DNA of 64,000 nt, from NCBI GenBank assembly GCA_016903675.1, contig JADQBA010000004.1, positions 85,789 to 149,788 on the forward strand, in the 5' to 3' direction. The DNA comes from Stigonema ocellatum SAG 48.90 = DSM 106950 (GTDB lineage Bacteria > Cyanobacteriota > Cyanobacteriia > Cyanobacteriales > Nostocaceae). Positions 26,509-34,139 of this stretch are shown here, in pieces. Every line of letters begins with the position of its first letter. Position 1 is the stretch's first letter. A program made the position numbers and the translations under genes. A model generated the notes under the pieces. That model saw only the letters and a list, made by a program, of their open reading frames with translations. It had not been told where the DNA came from and searched no databases.

Positions 26509-27891
26509 ATGGTTTTTCACTTTCCTGGTGTCAAGTTTGATTTGAACACGATTAAAAAGTACGATACTTCCACACCTAGATACACCAGCTACCCACCCGC
26601 TACTCAGTTAAGTGAAGCATTTACTGAGAGCGATTTCCACGCTGCGATCGCCACATCAAATCAAAGAAAATCTCCTCTTTCTTTGTATTTCCATATACCA
26701 TTTTGCCAAAGCGCCTGCTACTTCTGTGGCTGTAATGTGGTCATTTCAAACAACAAGAATATTGCCAAACCCTACCTGGATTACTTGGTTCGCGACATCA
26801 AAAAGACAGCATCCTTGATAGATCCAGAGAGAAAAGTAAATCAGATCCACTGGGGTGGTGGAACCCCAAACTACTTAAGCCTTGAACAAGTGGAATTTTT
26901 GTGGAAAAGCATCAATCAATACTTCACCATCAACTCCACAGCAGAAATCTCCATTGAAATTAACCCCCATTACGTCGATAAAAACTACATTTTCTCTCTC
27001 AGAGAGATTGGGTTTAACCGCATTAGTTTTGGAGTGCAAGACTTTAATCCTCAAGTTCAAGTAGCTGTAAATCGTGTCCAGCCAGAGGAAATGCTGTTTG
27101 ATGTCATGAGTTGGAGTAAAAAAGCTAAGTTTGAAAGTGTGAACGTAGATTTAATTTATGGTCTACCTTATCAGACTCTCCAAAGCTTCCAACAAACAAT
27201 CAAAAAGACCATTGAATTAGACCCTGACCGCATTGCTGTCTTTAACTTTGCTTATGTACCTTGGATCAAGCCAGTACAGAAAAATATTCTTCAGGATGCA
27301 CTACCCTCACCACAGGAAAAGTTAGAAATTCTGAAAATGACCATAGAGGAACTCACCAGTAGCCAGTATCTATTTATTGGTATGGATCATTTTGCCAAAC
27401 CTGATGATGAATTGGCGATCGCCCAACGTAATTCCACCCTCAAGCGCAACTTCCAAGGTTACACCACCCAAGGGCAAACAGAACTCTTTGGCTTTGGTTC
27501 CACTTCAATTAGTATGCTAGAAGATACTTACACCCAAAACTACAAGGAGTTAAGGGATTATTATCGAGCAATTGACGCTGGTGTTTTACCAACAAGTAAA
27601 GGCATCAAACTGAGTTGGGATGACATGATTAGACGAGATGTCATCATGGGCATTATGTCTCATCTGGCTCTACATAAGCAAGACATAGAACAAAAGTATC
27701 ACATTAGTTTCGATGAGTATTTTTCCTTAGAACTAGAGCAGTTAAAGTTTCTAGAAAAAGATGGATTGGTGAAGTTATCCACTCACCACATCAGTATTAC
27801 AGAAATTGGTAGGTTACTGCTTAGAAATATTGCTGTCATCTTTGATGCACGTACTATCACGCAGGAGAAAAAATTTTCTCGGGCAATTTAA
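26509..27891 (+). CDS. hemN: Oxygen-independent coproporphyrinogen III oxidase (radical SAM)
   Basis: 460 aa from ATG 26509, with GGAAG eight bases upstream; a TTG at 26494 would add five residues. The radical SAM cluster motif is C66-x3-C70-x2-C73, with the extra Cys75 seen in true HemN (HIPFCQSACYFCGC). GGGTPNYLS and the C-terminal HemN domain (LDDMIRRDVIMGIM region) are present. It decarboxylates coproporphyrinogen III to protoporphyrinogen IX without O2. Pairing with heme oxygenase points to tetrapyrrole synthesis under low oxygen (family knowledge). The 3' end is followed by a perfect 24-bp hairpin. Confidence 0.95.
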   Translation: MVFHFPGVKFDLNTIKKYDTSTPRYTSYPPATQLSEAFTESDFHAAIATSNQRKSPLSLYFHIPFCQSACYFCGCNVVISNNKNIAKPYLDYLVRDIKKTASLIDPERKVNQIHWGGGTPNYLSLEQVEFLWKSINQYFTINSTAEISIEINPHYVDKNYIFSLREIGFNRISFGVQDFNPQVQVAVNRVQPEEMLFDVMSWSKKAKFESVNVDLIYGLPYQTLQSFQQTIKKTIELDPDRIAVFNFAYVPWIKPVQKNILQDALPSPQEKLEILKMTIEELTSSQYLFIGMDHFAKPDDELAIAQRNSTLKRNFQGYTTQGQTELFGFGSTSISMLEDTYTQNYKELRDYYRAIDAGVLPTSKGIKLSWDDMIRRDVIMGIMSHLALHKQDIEQKYHISFDEYFSLELEQLKFLEKDGLVKLSTHHISITEIGRLLLRNIAVIFDARTITQEKKFSRAI

Positions 27892-27916
27892 TTGAAGAAG
27901 GCAGCATTGCACATTT

Positions 27917-27970
27917 GTTCGTAGTAGTCCTGAGTCCTCAAGAACATGAGGACTCAGGACTACTACGAAC
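27917..27970. terminator. Perfect 24-bp hairpin after hemN
   Basis: Arms 27917-27940 and 27947-27970 are exact reverse complements (GTTCGTAGTAGTCCTGAGTC...) with a 6-nt loop AGAACA. It belongs to the GTTCGTAGT repeat class and could act as terminator or mRNA 3' stabiliser. Confidence 0.65.
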
Positions 27971-28079
27971 TCTTCAAAGTTGACTTGATGGAGTACTAGT
28001 ACAGGTCGGTGTAAATAAGCCACCCATTTGAAATGTCTAAAACCCTGATAGTCACGGTAATTAAGAATTCCGCGTAGCG

Positions 28080-28971
28080 GTACTAGGCAGATTTTAGGGA
28101 CATAATTGTTCTAGTTTTGTCGCTAAAATTAGTAGCCTCAAACACTTGACTTTTTGCAAACTATTATTATTAGCATGGAACTTTCTTAAAAAGAGTTGCT
28201 TAAATAGTTTCAAGAATATAGCACAATACCGTTCAATTAAGGCTTTGATCCCCCCTAACCCCCCTTAAAAAGGGGGGTTGGGGGGATCTTCAGTCTGTGA
28301 ACACTACTAACTGAACTGTATTGGAATATAGCAATCCTATTTGAATTCCAAACTGACTAGTCCTGCGAAACCCGGTTTCGTAGGGGCTACTTGCAAGTAG
28401 CCCCTACTGCGAAACCGGGTTTCTCCAACGAAAGCGAATTATTTAGGACTGCTATAGATGGAAATCTAGTTTTCTCTTGAATACTACTATTAGTCGATAA
28501 ATTTAATGATATATAAAGATGCGCGTGCAAAGGGACATAATTGTTTCAGTTATGTTCCATAAAACAAGTCTCAACTACTTGAATAATTAAATTTAATGCT
28601 TGAATATTTATACTGATTCATGCTTTAATACGTATAGTGACATGCAAGTAGCATAGTCATAAAACGGGCAGGATAATACCAGCTTGCTAATTTACTTACT
28701 ACTATGTTCAATACCATTTTGGGACGCGAACTTGAGTATGATTCCGAGCAATCATCGGCTTGCGATCATCTTCAATTCGCCTCTGGATTGGGTTTCAACA
28801 CTTGAAACTGGCATTTTAGTATAACGAGTACGGTAAAGCCTTCAGAACTTTGGACTAGACTTCCGGAAAATCTGCGATGTGTTTAACTCGATTAAATCGA
28901 CTTAAACTTGCAATTTTCCCAGCTGATAACAATTGACATTTTCTGATATCTAAAAGTAATCGGAGAGAATT
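28080..28971 (+). repeat. ~0.8-kb duplicated leader, copy 1 (upstream of the first DUF4360-like gene)
   Basis: This stretch is repeated, with an internal indel, at 30120-30857. Shared landmarks in the same order: TTTTAGGGACATAATTGTTC, AGCATGGAACTTTCTTA, a TAGCAATCC element, AAGATGCGCGTGCAAAGGGA, TGGGACGCGAACT, and AGTAATCGGAGAGAATT just before the ATG. It probably carries the promoter. No ORF inside either copy looks coding. A G-rich AAAAAGGGGGGTTGGGGGG stretch lies at about 28267. Confidence 0.75.
28325..28457. repeat. TAGCAATCC hairpin repeat with nested palindrome
   Basis: Ends ATAGCAATCCTATTTGAATT and ATTTAGGACTGCTATAG. Inside is a long hairpin GCGAAACCCGGTTTCGTAGGGG...CCCCTACTGCGAAACCGGG. 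Confidence 0.75.
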
Positions 28972-29595
28972 ATGAACGGTAAAACTCAAAAACGTTGGCT
29001 TCAGGGCTTGCTTTCTGCTGTTTTGCTTGGCTTGAACATACCTTCGGCTACTCTTGCACAAACAGCTGAGGCACCCCCTGCGGGAAGTGTGTCGATACAG
29101 GGTTTTTCGTACGGTGGTTCAGGTTGCCCACAGGGATCTGTTGGTTCTCTTATCTCTAATAATCAGACTCAAATCGAACTCTTATTCGATAAATTCGCAG
29201 CCGAACTAGATACCAAAAAAACTACATTCGGGTCTCAGACGAACTGTTTGGTTTCCTTTGAGATCAAATACCCTTCTGGTTGGTCGGTTAGTTGGGATCG
29301 TGTTGAACAACGTGGTTTCGGCAATCTTTCTGGCGGTGCCCAAGGACAGATAAGATCACGGTTCTACATTCCTGGAAATGGCGGGTTTGATGTAACCCGT
29401 ATTTACGACTTCCCGGCAAACGATGTAAAAGATTATACAGTTGTCCAAGATTCAATTTCCGACGTATTCACACAGTGCGGTGCGCAGGTTCCACTGGATG
29501 TAGATACCCGAGTTCGCGTCTATGGTACCCCCACAGGTTATAATACAGTAACGATAGTTGCTAACATTCTCCACTTGACATGGAGACGCTGTTAG
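28972..29595 (+). CDS. DUF4360-like secreted protein, paralogue 1
   Basis: 207 aa; GGAGAG ribosome site 5 nt before the ATG. Signal peptide to ~residue 30 (LLSAVLLGLNIPSATLAQ). The mature part has GGSGCPQGS, a region LLFDKFAAELD, NCLVSFEIKYPSGWSVS and a C-terminal WRRC. This pattern is that of the DUF4360 family of exported proteins, with paired Cys. Role unknown; a surface or extracellular structural function is inference. It is the most divergent of three tandem paralogues. Confidence 0.85.
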   Translation: MNGKTQKRWLQGLLSAVLLGLNIPSATLAQTAEAPPAGSVSIQGFSYGGSGCPQGSVGSLISNNQTQIELLFDKFAAELDTKKTTFGSQTNCLVSFEIKYPSGWSVSWDRVEQRGFGNLSGGAQGQIRSRFYIPGNGGFDVTRIYDFPANDVKDYTVVQDSISDVFTQCGAQVPLDVDTRVRVYGTPTGYNTVTIVANILHLTWRRC

Positions 29596-29601
29596 CCAAC
29601 A

Positions 29602-29712
29602 TATAGCAATCCTATCTTAGCTAAAACAAATCGTTTGGGCTGTTGAGTGTTAATGGTTGACTGTCAACCGTCAAAACTTGATATTTACAAATCATTTAGG
29701 ACTGCTATATAT
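29602..29712. repeat. TAGCAATCC hairpin repeat
   Basis: ATATAGCAATCCTATCTTAG opens it and AATCATTTAGGACTGCTATA closes it, with an inner GGTTGACTGTCAACC palindrome. A further inverted pair follows, ACAATACCCGTGAATGAA (29738) versus TTCATTCACGGGTATTGT (29852-29869), enclosing a CCCTCACCCCTACCCC/GGGGTAGGGGTGAGGG stem. Confidence 0.75.
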
Positions 29713-29871
29713 TGCTAGAGTTACCCGGCTAACCACAATACCCGTGAATGAAAACCCTCACCCCTACCCCTCTCCCAATTTGGGAGAGGGGTAGGGGTGA
29801 GGGCGGTCATGAGGATGAAATAGCCTTATCTAACTGCCCTCTGATTCTATTCATTCACGGGTATTGTGTTT

Positions 29872-30103
29872 AAATGGACTACTTAATTTGATTAATAGTC
29901 CTGAATTGTCATGCTTTTTTTCGGTTTTTTTGGCTCTATTTTTATTCATTTAGTTCAGTAATAACGGATTATAACACCCTTGGGTGCGGAATGTGGGCTA
30001 GTAGTCTATCAACCAAACTTTGCCGGGTAATTTCTTAGTTCGTAGTAGCGCTTTAGCGCCGGTTAAATCGCGGTTTAACCGGCGCTAAAGCGCTACTACA
30101 AAC
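29872..30103. repeat. Repeat shared with 7.5-7.8 kb, plus hairpin; gap 29596-30857
   Basis: 29873-29998 repeats motifs found at 7541-7830. Then 30038-30103 is a hairpin GTTCGTAGTAGCGCTTTAGC with its inverted partner GCTAAAGCGCTACTAC. The remainder of the gap is the second leader copy described at 30120-30857. No gene seen. Confidence 0.6.
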
Positions 30104-30119
30104 CCTTTAAAGTTGACTT

Positions 30120-30857
30120 GCCAGCCTACTAGGCTGATTTTAGGGACATAATTGTTCTAGTTTTGTCACAAAATTAGTAGTCTCAAAGGCTTGACTTTTT
30201 GCCGACTATTATTGTTAGCATGGAACTTTCTTACAAAGATTTGTTAAAATAGTTTCAAGAATATAGCAATCCTATTTGAATTCCAAACTGACTAGTCCTG
30301 AGAAACCGGTATTGTTTAAGAAACCCGGTTTTTCCAAGGAAAGCGAATCATTTAGAACTATTATAACTGGAAATCTAGTTTTATTTTGCTTACTACCTAT
30401 AATTGCTAGAATTACTGGAGTATGAAAGATGCGCGTGCAAAGGGACATAATTGTTTCAGTTATGTTCCATAAAACAAGTCTCAACTACTTGAATAATTAA
30501 ATTTAATGCTTGAATATGTACTGTGAGATGCAAATCTCATAGTCATAAAACGGGCATTACCATATCGGCTTGCTAATTTCTTCTTTCTGTGTTCAATACC
30601 ATTTTGGGACGCGAACTCGAGTATTATTCCGAACACTCCGATGGCTTGTGTTCATCTTCAATTCGCTTCTAGATTGGCTTTCAACGCTTGAAACTGGCAT
30701 TTTAGTATACCGAGTACGGTAGAGCCTTCAGAATTTTGAACTAGACGAATGGAAAATCTGCGATGAGTTTAAGTCGATTTAATCGACTTAAACTTGCTAT
30801 TTTCCCAGCTGATAACAATTGACATTTTCTGAACTCTAAAAGTAATCGGAGAGAATT
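30120..30857 (+). repeat. Duplicated leader, copy 2
   Basis: Same landmarks as 28080-28971, including its own TAGCAATCC element (30260-30363), but shorter. Ends with AGTAATCGGAGAGAATT before the second paralogue. Confidence 0.75.
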
Positions 30858-31502
30858 ATGAACGGTAAAACTCAAAGACTTTGGCAGATGGGCTTGCTTT
30901 CTGCTGTTGTGCTTGGCTTGAACATACCTTCTGCTGTTCTTGCACAAGTACCCCCTCCGGGAAGTGTGACGATAGAGACTATTAACGCAGGCGGATCAGG
31001 TTGCCCAGCGGGATCTACTCGTGCTACTATCTCTAGTGATCGGACTCAAGCCCAACTCTTCTTCGATAAATTCATAACCCAACTATCTCCGGTAGGAGTT
31101 ACGCCTTTATACCCGTCTACAACCGACTGTACCGTTTCCTATAATATCAAATACCCATCTGGTTGGTCGCTTAGTTTGGAAAAAGTTCAGCTACGTGGTA
31201 GCGTCAATACTCGTTACGGTGCCACAGGAACGTTATCCTCGCTTTTCTACATTCCAGGATTAAACGTTGATACAGTCGTTGAGAAGGATTTCCCGAAAAA
31301 CCAGCAGGGATTTTTTCTGATTGAGCAAGCCGCACCTGTCTTAGCATACACAGGGTGCGGTGCCGTTTTTCCATTGAATGTAACTACCGAACTTAGCTTA
31401 AATGGTCAAACCAGGAATATCACAGGTAATAATCAATTAAGGATTAACACAGAGGATCTCACCGCTAGTACCATTGTCAACTTCAATTGGAGACGCTGTT
31501 AG
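30858..31502 (+). CDS. DUF4360-like secreted protein, paralogue 2
   Basis: 214 aa, same start context (GGAGAGAATT-ATG) and signal peptide (LLSAVVLGLNIPSAVLAQ). Mature part begins PPPGSVTIE, then GGSGCPAGSTRATIS, LFFDKFITQL, DCTVSYNIKYPSGWSLS, YTGCGAVFPL and a terminal NWRRC. Much closer to paralogue 3 than to paralogue 1. Differs from 3 mainly near residues 75-85 and in the last ~30 residues, so paralogue tails seem to have been shuffled. Confidence 0.85.
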   Translation: MNGKTQRLWQMGLLSAVVLGLNIPSAVLAQVPPPGSVTIETINAGGSGCPAGSTRATISSDRTQAQLFFDKFITQLSPVGVTPLYPSTTDCTVSYNIKYPSGWSLSLEKVQLRGSVNTRYGATGTLSSLFYIPGLNVDTVVEKDFPKNQQGFFLIEQAAPVLAYTGCGAVFPLNVTTELSLNGQTRNITGNNQLRINTEDLTASTIVNFNWRRC

Positions 31503-31541
31503 TCCTGAAGAGGGGATTCTTACCAACTCTTTTAGCCAACA

Positions 31542-31722
31542 TATAGCAATCCTATTTGAGTTATGAACAAATCGTTTGGGCTGTTGACTGTTCACGGTTG
31601 ACTGTCAACCGTCAACTGTAGTCAGCGAAAAACTTGATAGTTACAAATCATTTAGGACTGCTCTATATTGCTAGGGTTCCCCGGTTAACCACGTTTCCAC
31701 CACAGGGTGCAAACGTGGTTAT
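31542..31722. repeat. 3' flank repeat, copy 1: TAGCAATCC element plus AACCACGTTT hairpin
   Basis: TAGCAATCC element with inner GGTTGACTGTCAACC, then AACCACGTTT (31687-31696) pairing with AAACGTGGTT (31711-31720) and followed by ATTTTGTC, terminator-like. Nearly identical to 32695-32877. Confidence 0.8.
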
Positions 31723-31738
31723 TTTGTCTTAGGGCGTT

Positions 31739-31968
31739 AGGACTTACGCACAAGACAAATCTATCATCATGTGCATAGCAAGCTTCTGAAGATAAACCTC
31801 TTACCCAGCCTCGTTCCCAGGCACTGCCTGGGAATGCAATCAAGTGGGCTGCTGCCTCCTAGTTTGACAGGTTGCCGAGCCGGACACAAGAGCATTACAA
31901 GCCGATGCTTGTAACGAGAGGTAATGCACAGTTAGTTATGTCTGTCAATGTGTAAGTCCTACTATTAA
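31739..31968. mobile_element. ~230-bp MITE, ends TAGGACTTACGCA / TGTGTAAGTCCTA (copy 1)
   Basis: Non-autonomous element with inverted ends and two internal hairpins (CCAGGCACTGCCTGG; CATTACAAGCC...GCTTGTAACG). Copies: 32889-33114 and 48334-48546. This copy ends 17 nt before the ATG of paralogue 3, just upstream of its ribosome site, so it has displaced any original leader. Confidence 0.78.
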
Positions 31969-31985
31969 AGTAATCGGAGAGAATT

Positions 31986-32657
31986 ATGAACGGTAAAATT
32001 CAAAAACGTTGGCTTCAGGGCTTGCTTTCTGCTGTTTTGCTTGGATTGAACATACCTTCGTCTACTCTTGCACAAACATATGACGCACCCCCTCCGGGAA
32101 GTGTGACGATAGAAAGTATACAAACAGCTGACGCACCCCCTCCGGGAAGTGTGACGATAGAGACTGTTAGCGCAGGCGGGTCAGGTTGCCCAGCGGGATC
32201 TACTCGTGCTAGTATCTCTAGTGATAGGACTCAAGCCCAACTCTTCTTCGATAAATTCATAGCCGAATTAGATGTGAACCCAACTCAGTTCCCGTCTACA
32301 ACCGACTGTACCGTTTCCTATAATATCAAATATCCAGCTGGTTGGTCGGTTAGTTTGGAAAAAGTTCAGATACGTGGTAGCGTCGATACTAGTTACGGTG
32401 CCACAGGAACGTTATCCTCGCTTTTCTACATTCCAGGATTAAACGTTGATACATACGTTACGAAGAATTTCCCGGCAAACCAGCAGGGATTTTTTCTGGT
32501 TGAGCAAGCCGCACCTGTCTTAGCATACACACGGTGCGGTGCCGTTCTTCCATTGAATGTAACTACCGAACTTAGCTTATCTGGTACCCCCACAGGTTAT
32601 AATACAATAAAGGTGGTTGATAGCCCCCTTCTCCGCTTGGCATGGCGGCGCTGTTAG
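31986..32657 (+). CDS. DUF4360-like secreted protein, paralogue 3
   Basis: 223 aa, with the same GGAGAG ribosome site and signal peptide as its neighbours. An internal direct duplication places DAPPPGSVTIE twice (about residues 33-43 and 50-60). The core is almost identical to paralogue 2 (GGSGCPAGSTRASIS, LFFDKFIAELD, GSVDTSYGATGTLSSLFYIP), while the C terminus (GTPTGYNTI...WRRC) resembles paralogue 1. That is a mosaic, best explained by duplication plus gene conversion. Because a MITE sits directly 5', it must be expressed from paralogue 2's transcript or a promoter in the MITE. Confidence 0.85.
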   Translation: MNGKIQKRWLQGLLSAVLLGLNIPSSTLAQTYDAPPPGSVTIESIQTADAPPPGSVTIETVSAGGSGCPAGSTRASISSDRTQAQLFFDKFIAELDVNPTQFPSTTDCTVSYNIKYPAGWSVSLEKVQIRGSVDTSYGATGTLSSLFYIPGLNVDTYVTKNFPANQQGFFLVEQAAPVLAYTRCGAVLPLNVTTELSLSGTPTGYNTIKVVDSPLLRLAWRRC

Positions 32658-32694
32658 TCCTGAAGAGGGGATTCTTACCGGCTCTTTTAGCCAA

Positions 32695-32877
32695 CATATA
32701 GCAATCCTATTTGAGTTATGAACAAATCGTTTGGGCTGTTGACTGTTCACGGTTGACTGTCAACCGTCAACTGTAGTCAGGGAAAAACTTGATAGTTACA
32801 AATCATTTAGGACTGCTATACATTGCTAGGGTTCCCCTGTTAACCACGTTTCCACCACAGGGTGCAAACGTGGTTAT
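32695..32877. repeat. 3' flank repeat, copy 2
   Basis: Nearly identical to 31542-31722. AACCACGTTT (32842-32851) pairs with AAACGTGGTT (32866-32875). Confidence 0.8.
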
Positions 32878-32888
32878 TTTGTCCTAGG

Positions 32889-33114
32889 GCGTTAGGACTT
32901 ACGCACAAGACAAATCTATCATCATGTGCATAGCAAGCTTCTGAAGATAAAAGTCTTGCCCTGCCTCGTTCCCAGGCACTGCCTGGGAATGCAATCAAGT
33001 GGGCTACTGCCTCCTAGTTTGACAGGAGGCAGCAGCCCACCACAAGAGCATTACAAGGCAGAGCCTTGTAACGAGAAATGCACAGTCGGGGGTTTCTGTC
33101 AATGGGTAAGTCCT
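32889..33114. mobile_element. ~226-bp MITE (copy 2)
   Basis: Same element as 31739-31968. Its last bases (GTCCTAG) supply the TAG stop of the minus-strand MBL fragment at 33113. Confidence 0.78.
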
Positions 33115-33829
33115 AGTTTAGTGAATCCGTAGCAGCGAGTTCTTTCAAAACCAAACTACCATCCCGAAACACCGACCACCCATCACCTACCAGTACAGCC
33201 TCTATGTCACCCATCTGTGCTAGCCTATGAACTGAGGCAACTGCCTGTTGTCGGTTTGAAAGTTTGATGTCAGGTAAAATCATCAAACTTCCGGCTTTGT
33301 GCGATCGCACCAAATCCCCAGTGATCAGAGTCGTTTTCTCCAAAACCAGTGCCAACTCACCAGGGGTCTTCGAGCCATGCAATTCTATAACCTCCAACCC
33401 TGGTACTAATTCTTCACCATCCGAGAGCCAGCGATCGCATTTTATCGGAAAATTATCCTGTTCTGCATCTGCTGGTGAAACATACTTGTCGGACATTGCG
33501 TTGTTTTTAAACTACTTTGAATATAGCGCAATGTCCATCATTGTCCAGCAAGCTTAATATTAAGTAACGTCAGCAGCAGGACCTGCGATGTGGGCATTGG
33601 TAATTTGAGCAATTTCCTTAGATGCACGCACATGATCCGAGTTGGTGATCGCAATCCAACGAACACCACCCAAGGAATTGAGGTGGTTATAGTCATGGGT
33701 TGACAAAGGCAATGGGTCAATAAGGACATTACCTTCTGGACGAATCCAAGCAATGCTATTGAAATCTACATTGCGTTCTTCGTCAAAGGATGACCAACTA
33801 TATAAGTCCTGACGGTGTAGTAATTTCAT
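33113..33829 (-). pseudogene. Metallo-beta-lactamase-fold hydrolase, disrupted
   Basis: Two minus-strand fragments form one protein. 33829-33560 encodes the N-terminal part (IDPLPLSTHDYNHLNSLGG, ITNSDHVRASKEIAQI, HIAGPAAD). 33496-33113 encodes the rest (NFPIKCDRWLSDGEELVPG, ELHGSKTPGELALVL, LITGDLVRSHKAG). Between them ~80 nt carries stops and two palindromes (CTTAATATTAAG; GGACATTGCG/CGCAATGTCC), i.e. an apparent small insertion. The 3' end is capped by a MITE that provides the stop. Such hydrolases cleave thioesters or esters with a dimetal site; the NSDH/HGSKTPG motifs are diverged from canonical HxHxDH. Probably non-functional, unless two polypeptides reassemble. Confidence 0.78.
33491..33536. 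repeat. 46-bp hairpin inside the MBL gene
   Basis: GGACATTGCG (33491-33500) and CGCAATGTCC (33527-33536) are exact inverted repeats, located in the non-homologous insert between the two MBL fragments. Confidence 0.65.
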
Positions 33830-34139
33830 TACTAGAGATAGGTTTAATTTGTAACAACTTATGTATATAAGTGTATTTTTCTATACTTTTTTTCTAAATA
33901 TTAAGTATTTGTGCCTTTTATTTTTTTCTCAGAATTTACCTCTCAAAACATAATAAAATCTATCAAAAGAAGGATGAATTAGGGGAACGCAGTGGAAAAC
34001 GAAACGTCAACTCTAACTGTTTAGACTGAATCCAAGTCTAAAAAACAGTCTCAGGGCGTAAATACTAATTTTTACCCCCTAAACAGTTTATTTCATCTTA
34101 CCCAGAGCCAACCTACCAAAATATAGGTTTTATTAAGTC
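33830..34139. promoter_or_regulatory. 310-nt divergent spacer before the GH65 gene
   Basis: AT-rich. Contains an imperfect hairpin (CTGTTTAGACT, 34017; AGTCTAAAAAACAG, 34035) some 90 nt before the GH65 ATG and a second CTAAACAGTTT. It may be a leader structure or a terminator. No gene seen. Confidence 0.35.

Noticed and set aside
28855..29061. 68-aa minus-strand frame, with a near copy at 30741-30947
   Set aside because: Their similarity is explained by duplication of the leader and gene start on the other strand; they are antisense to the signal peptides.
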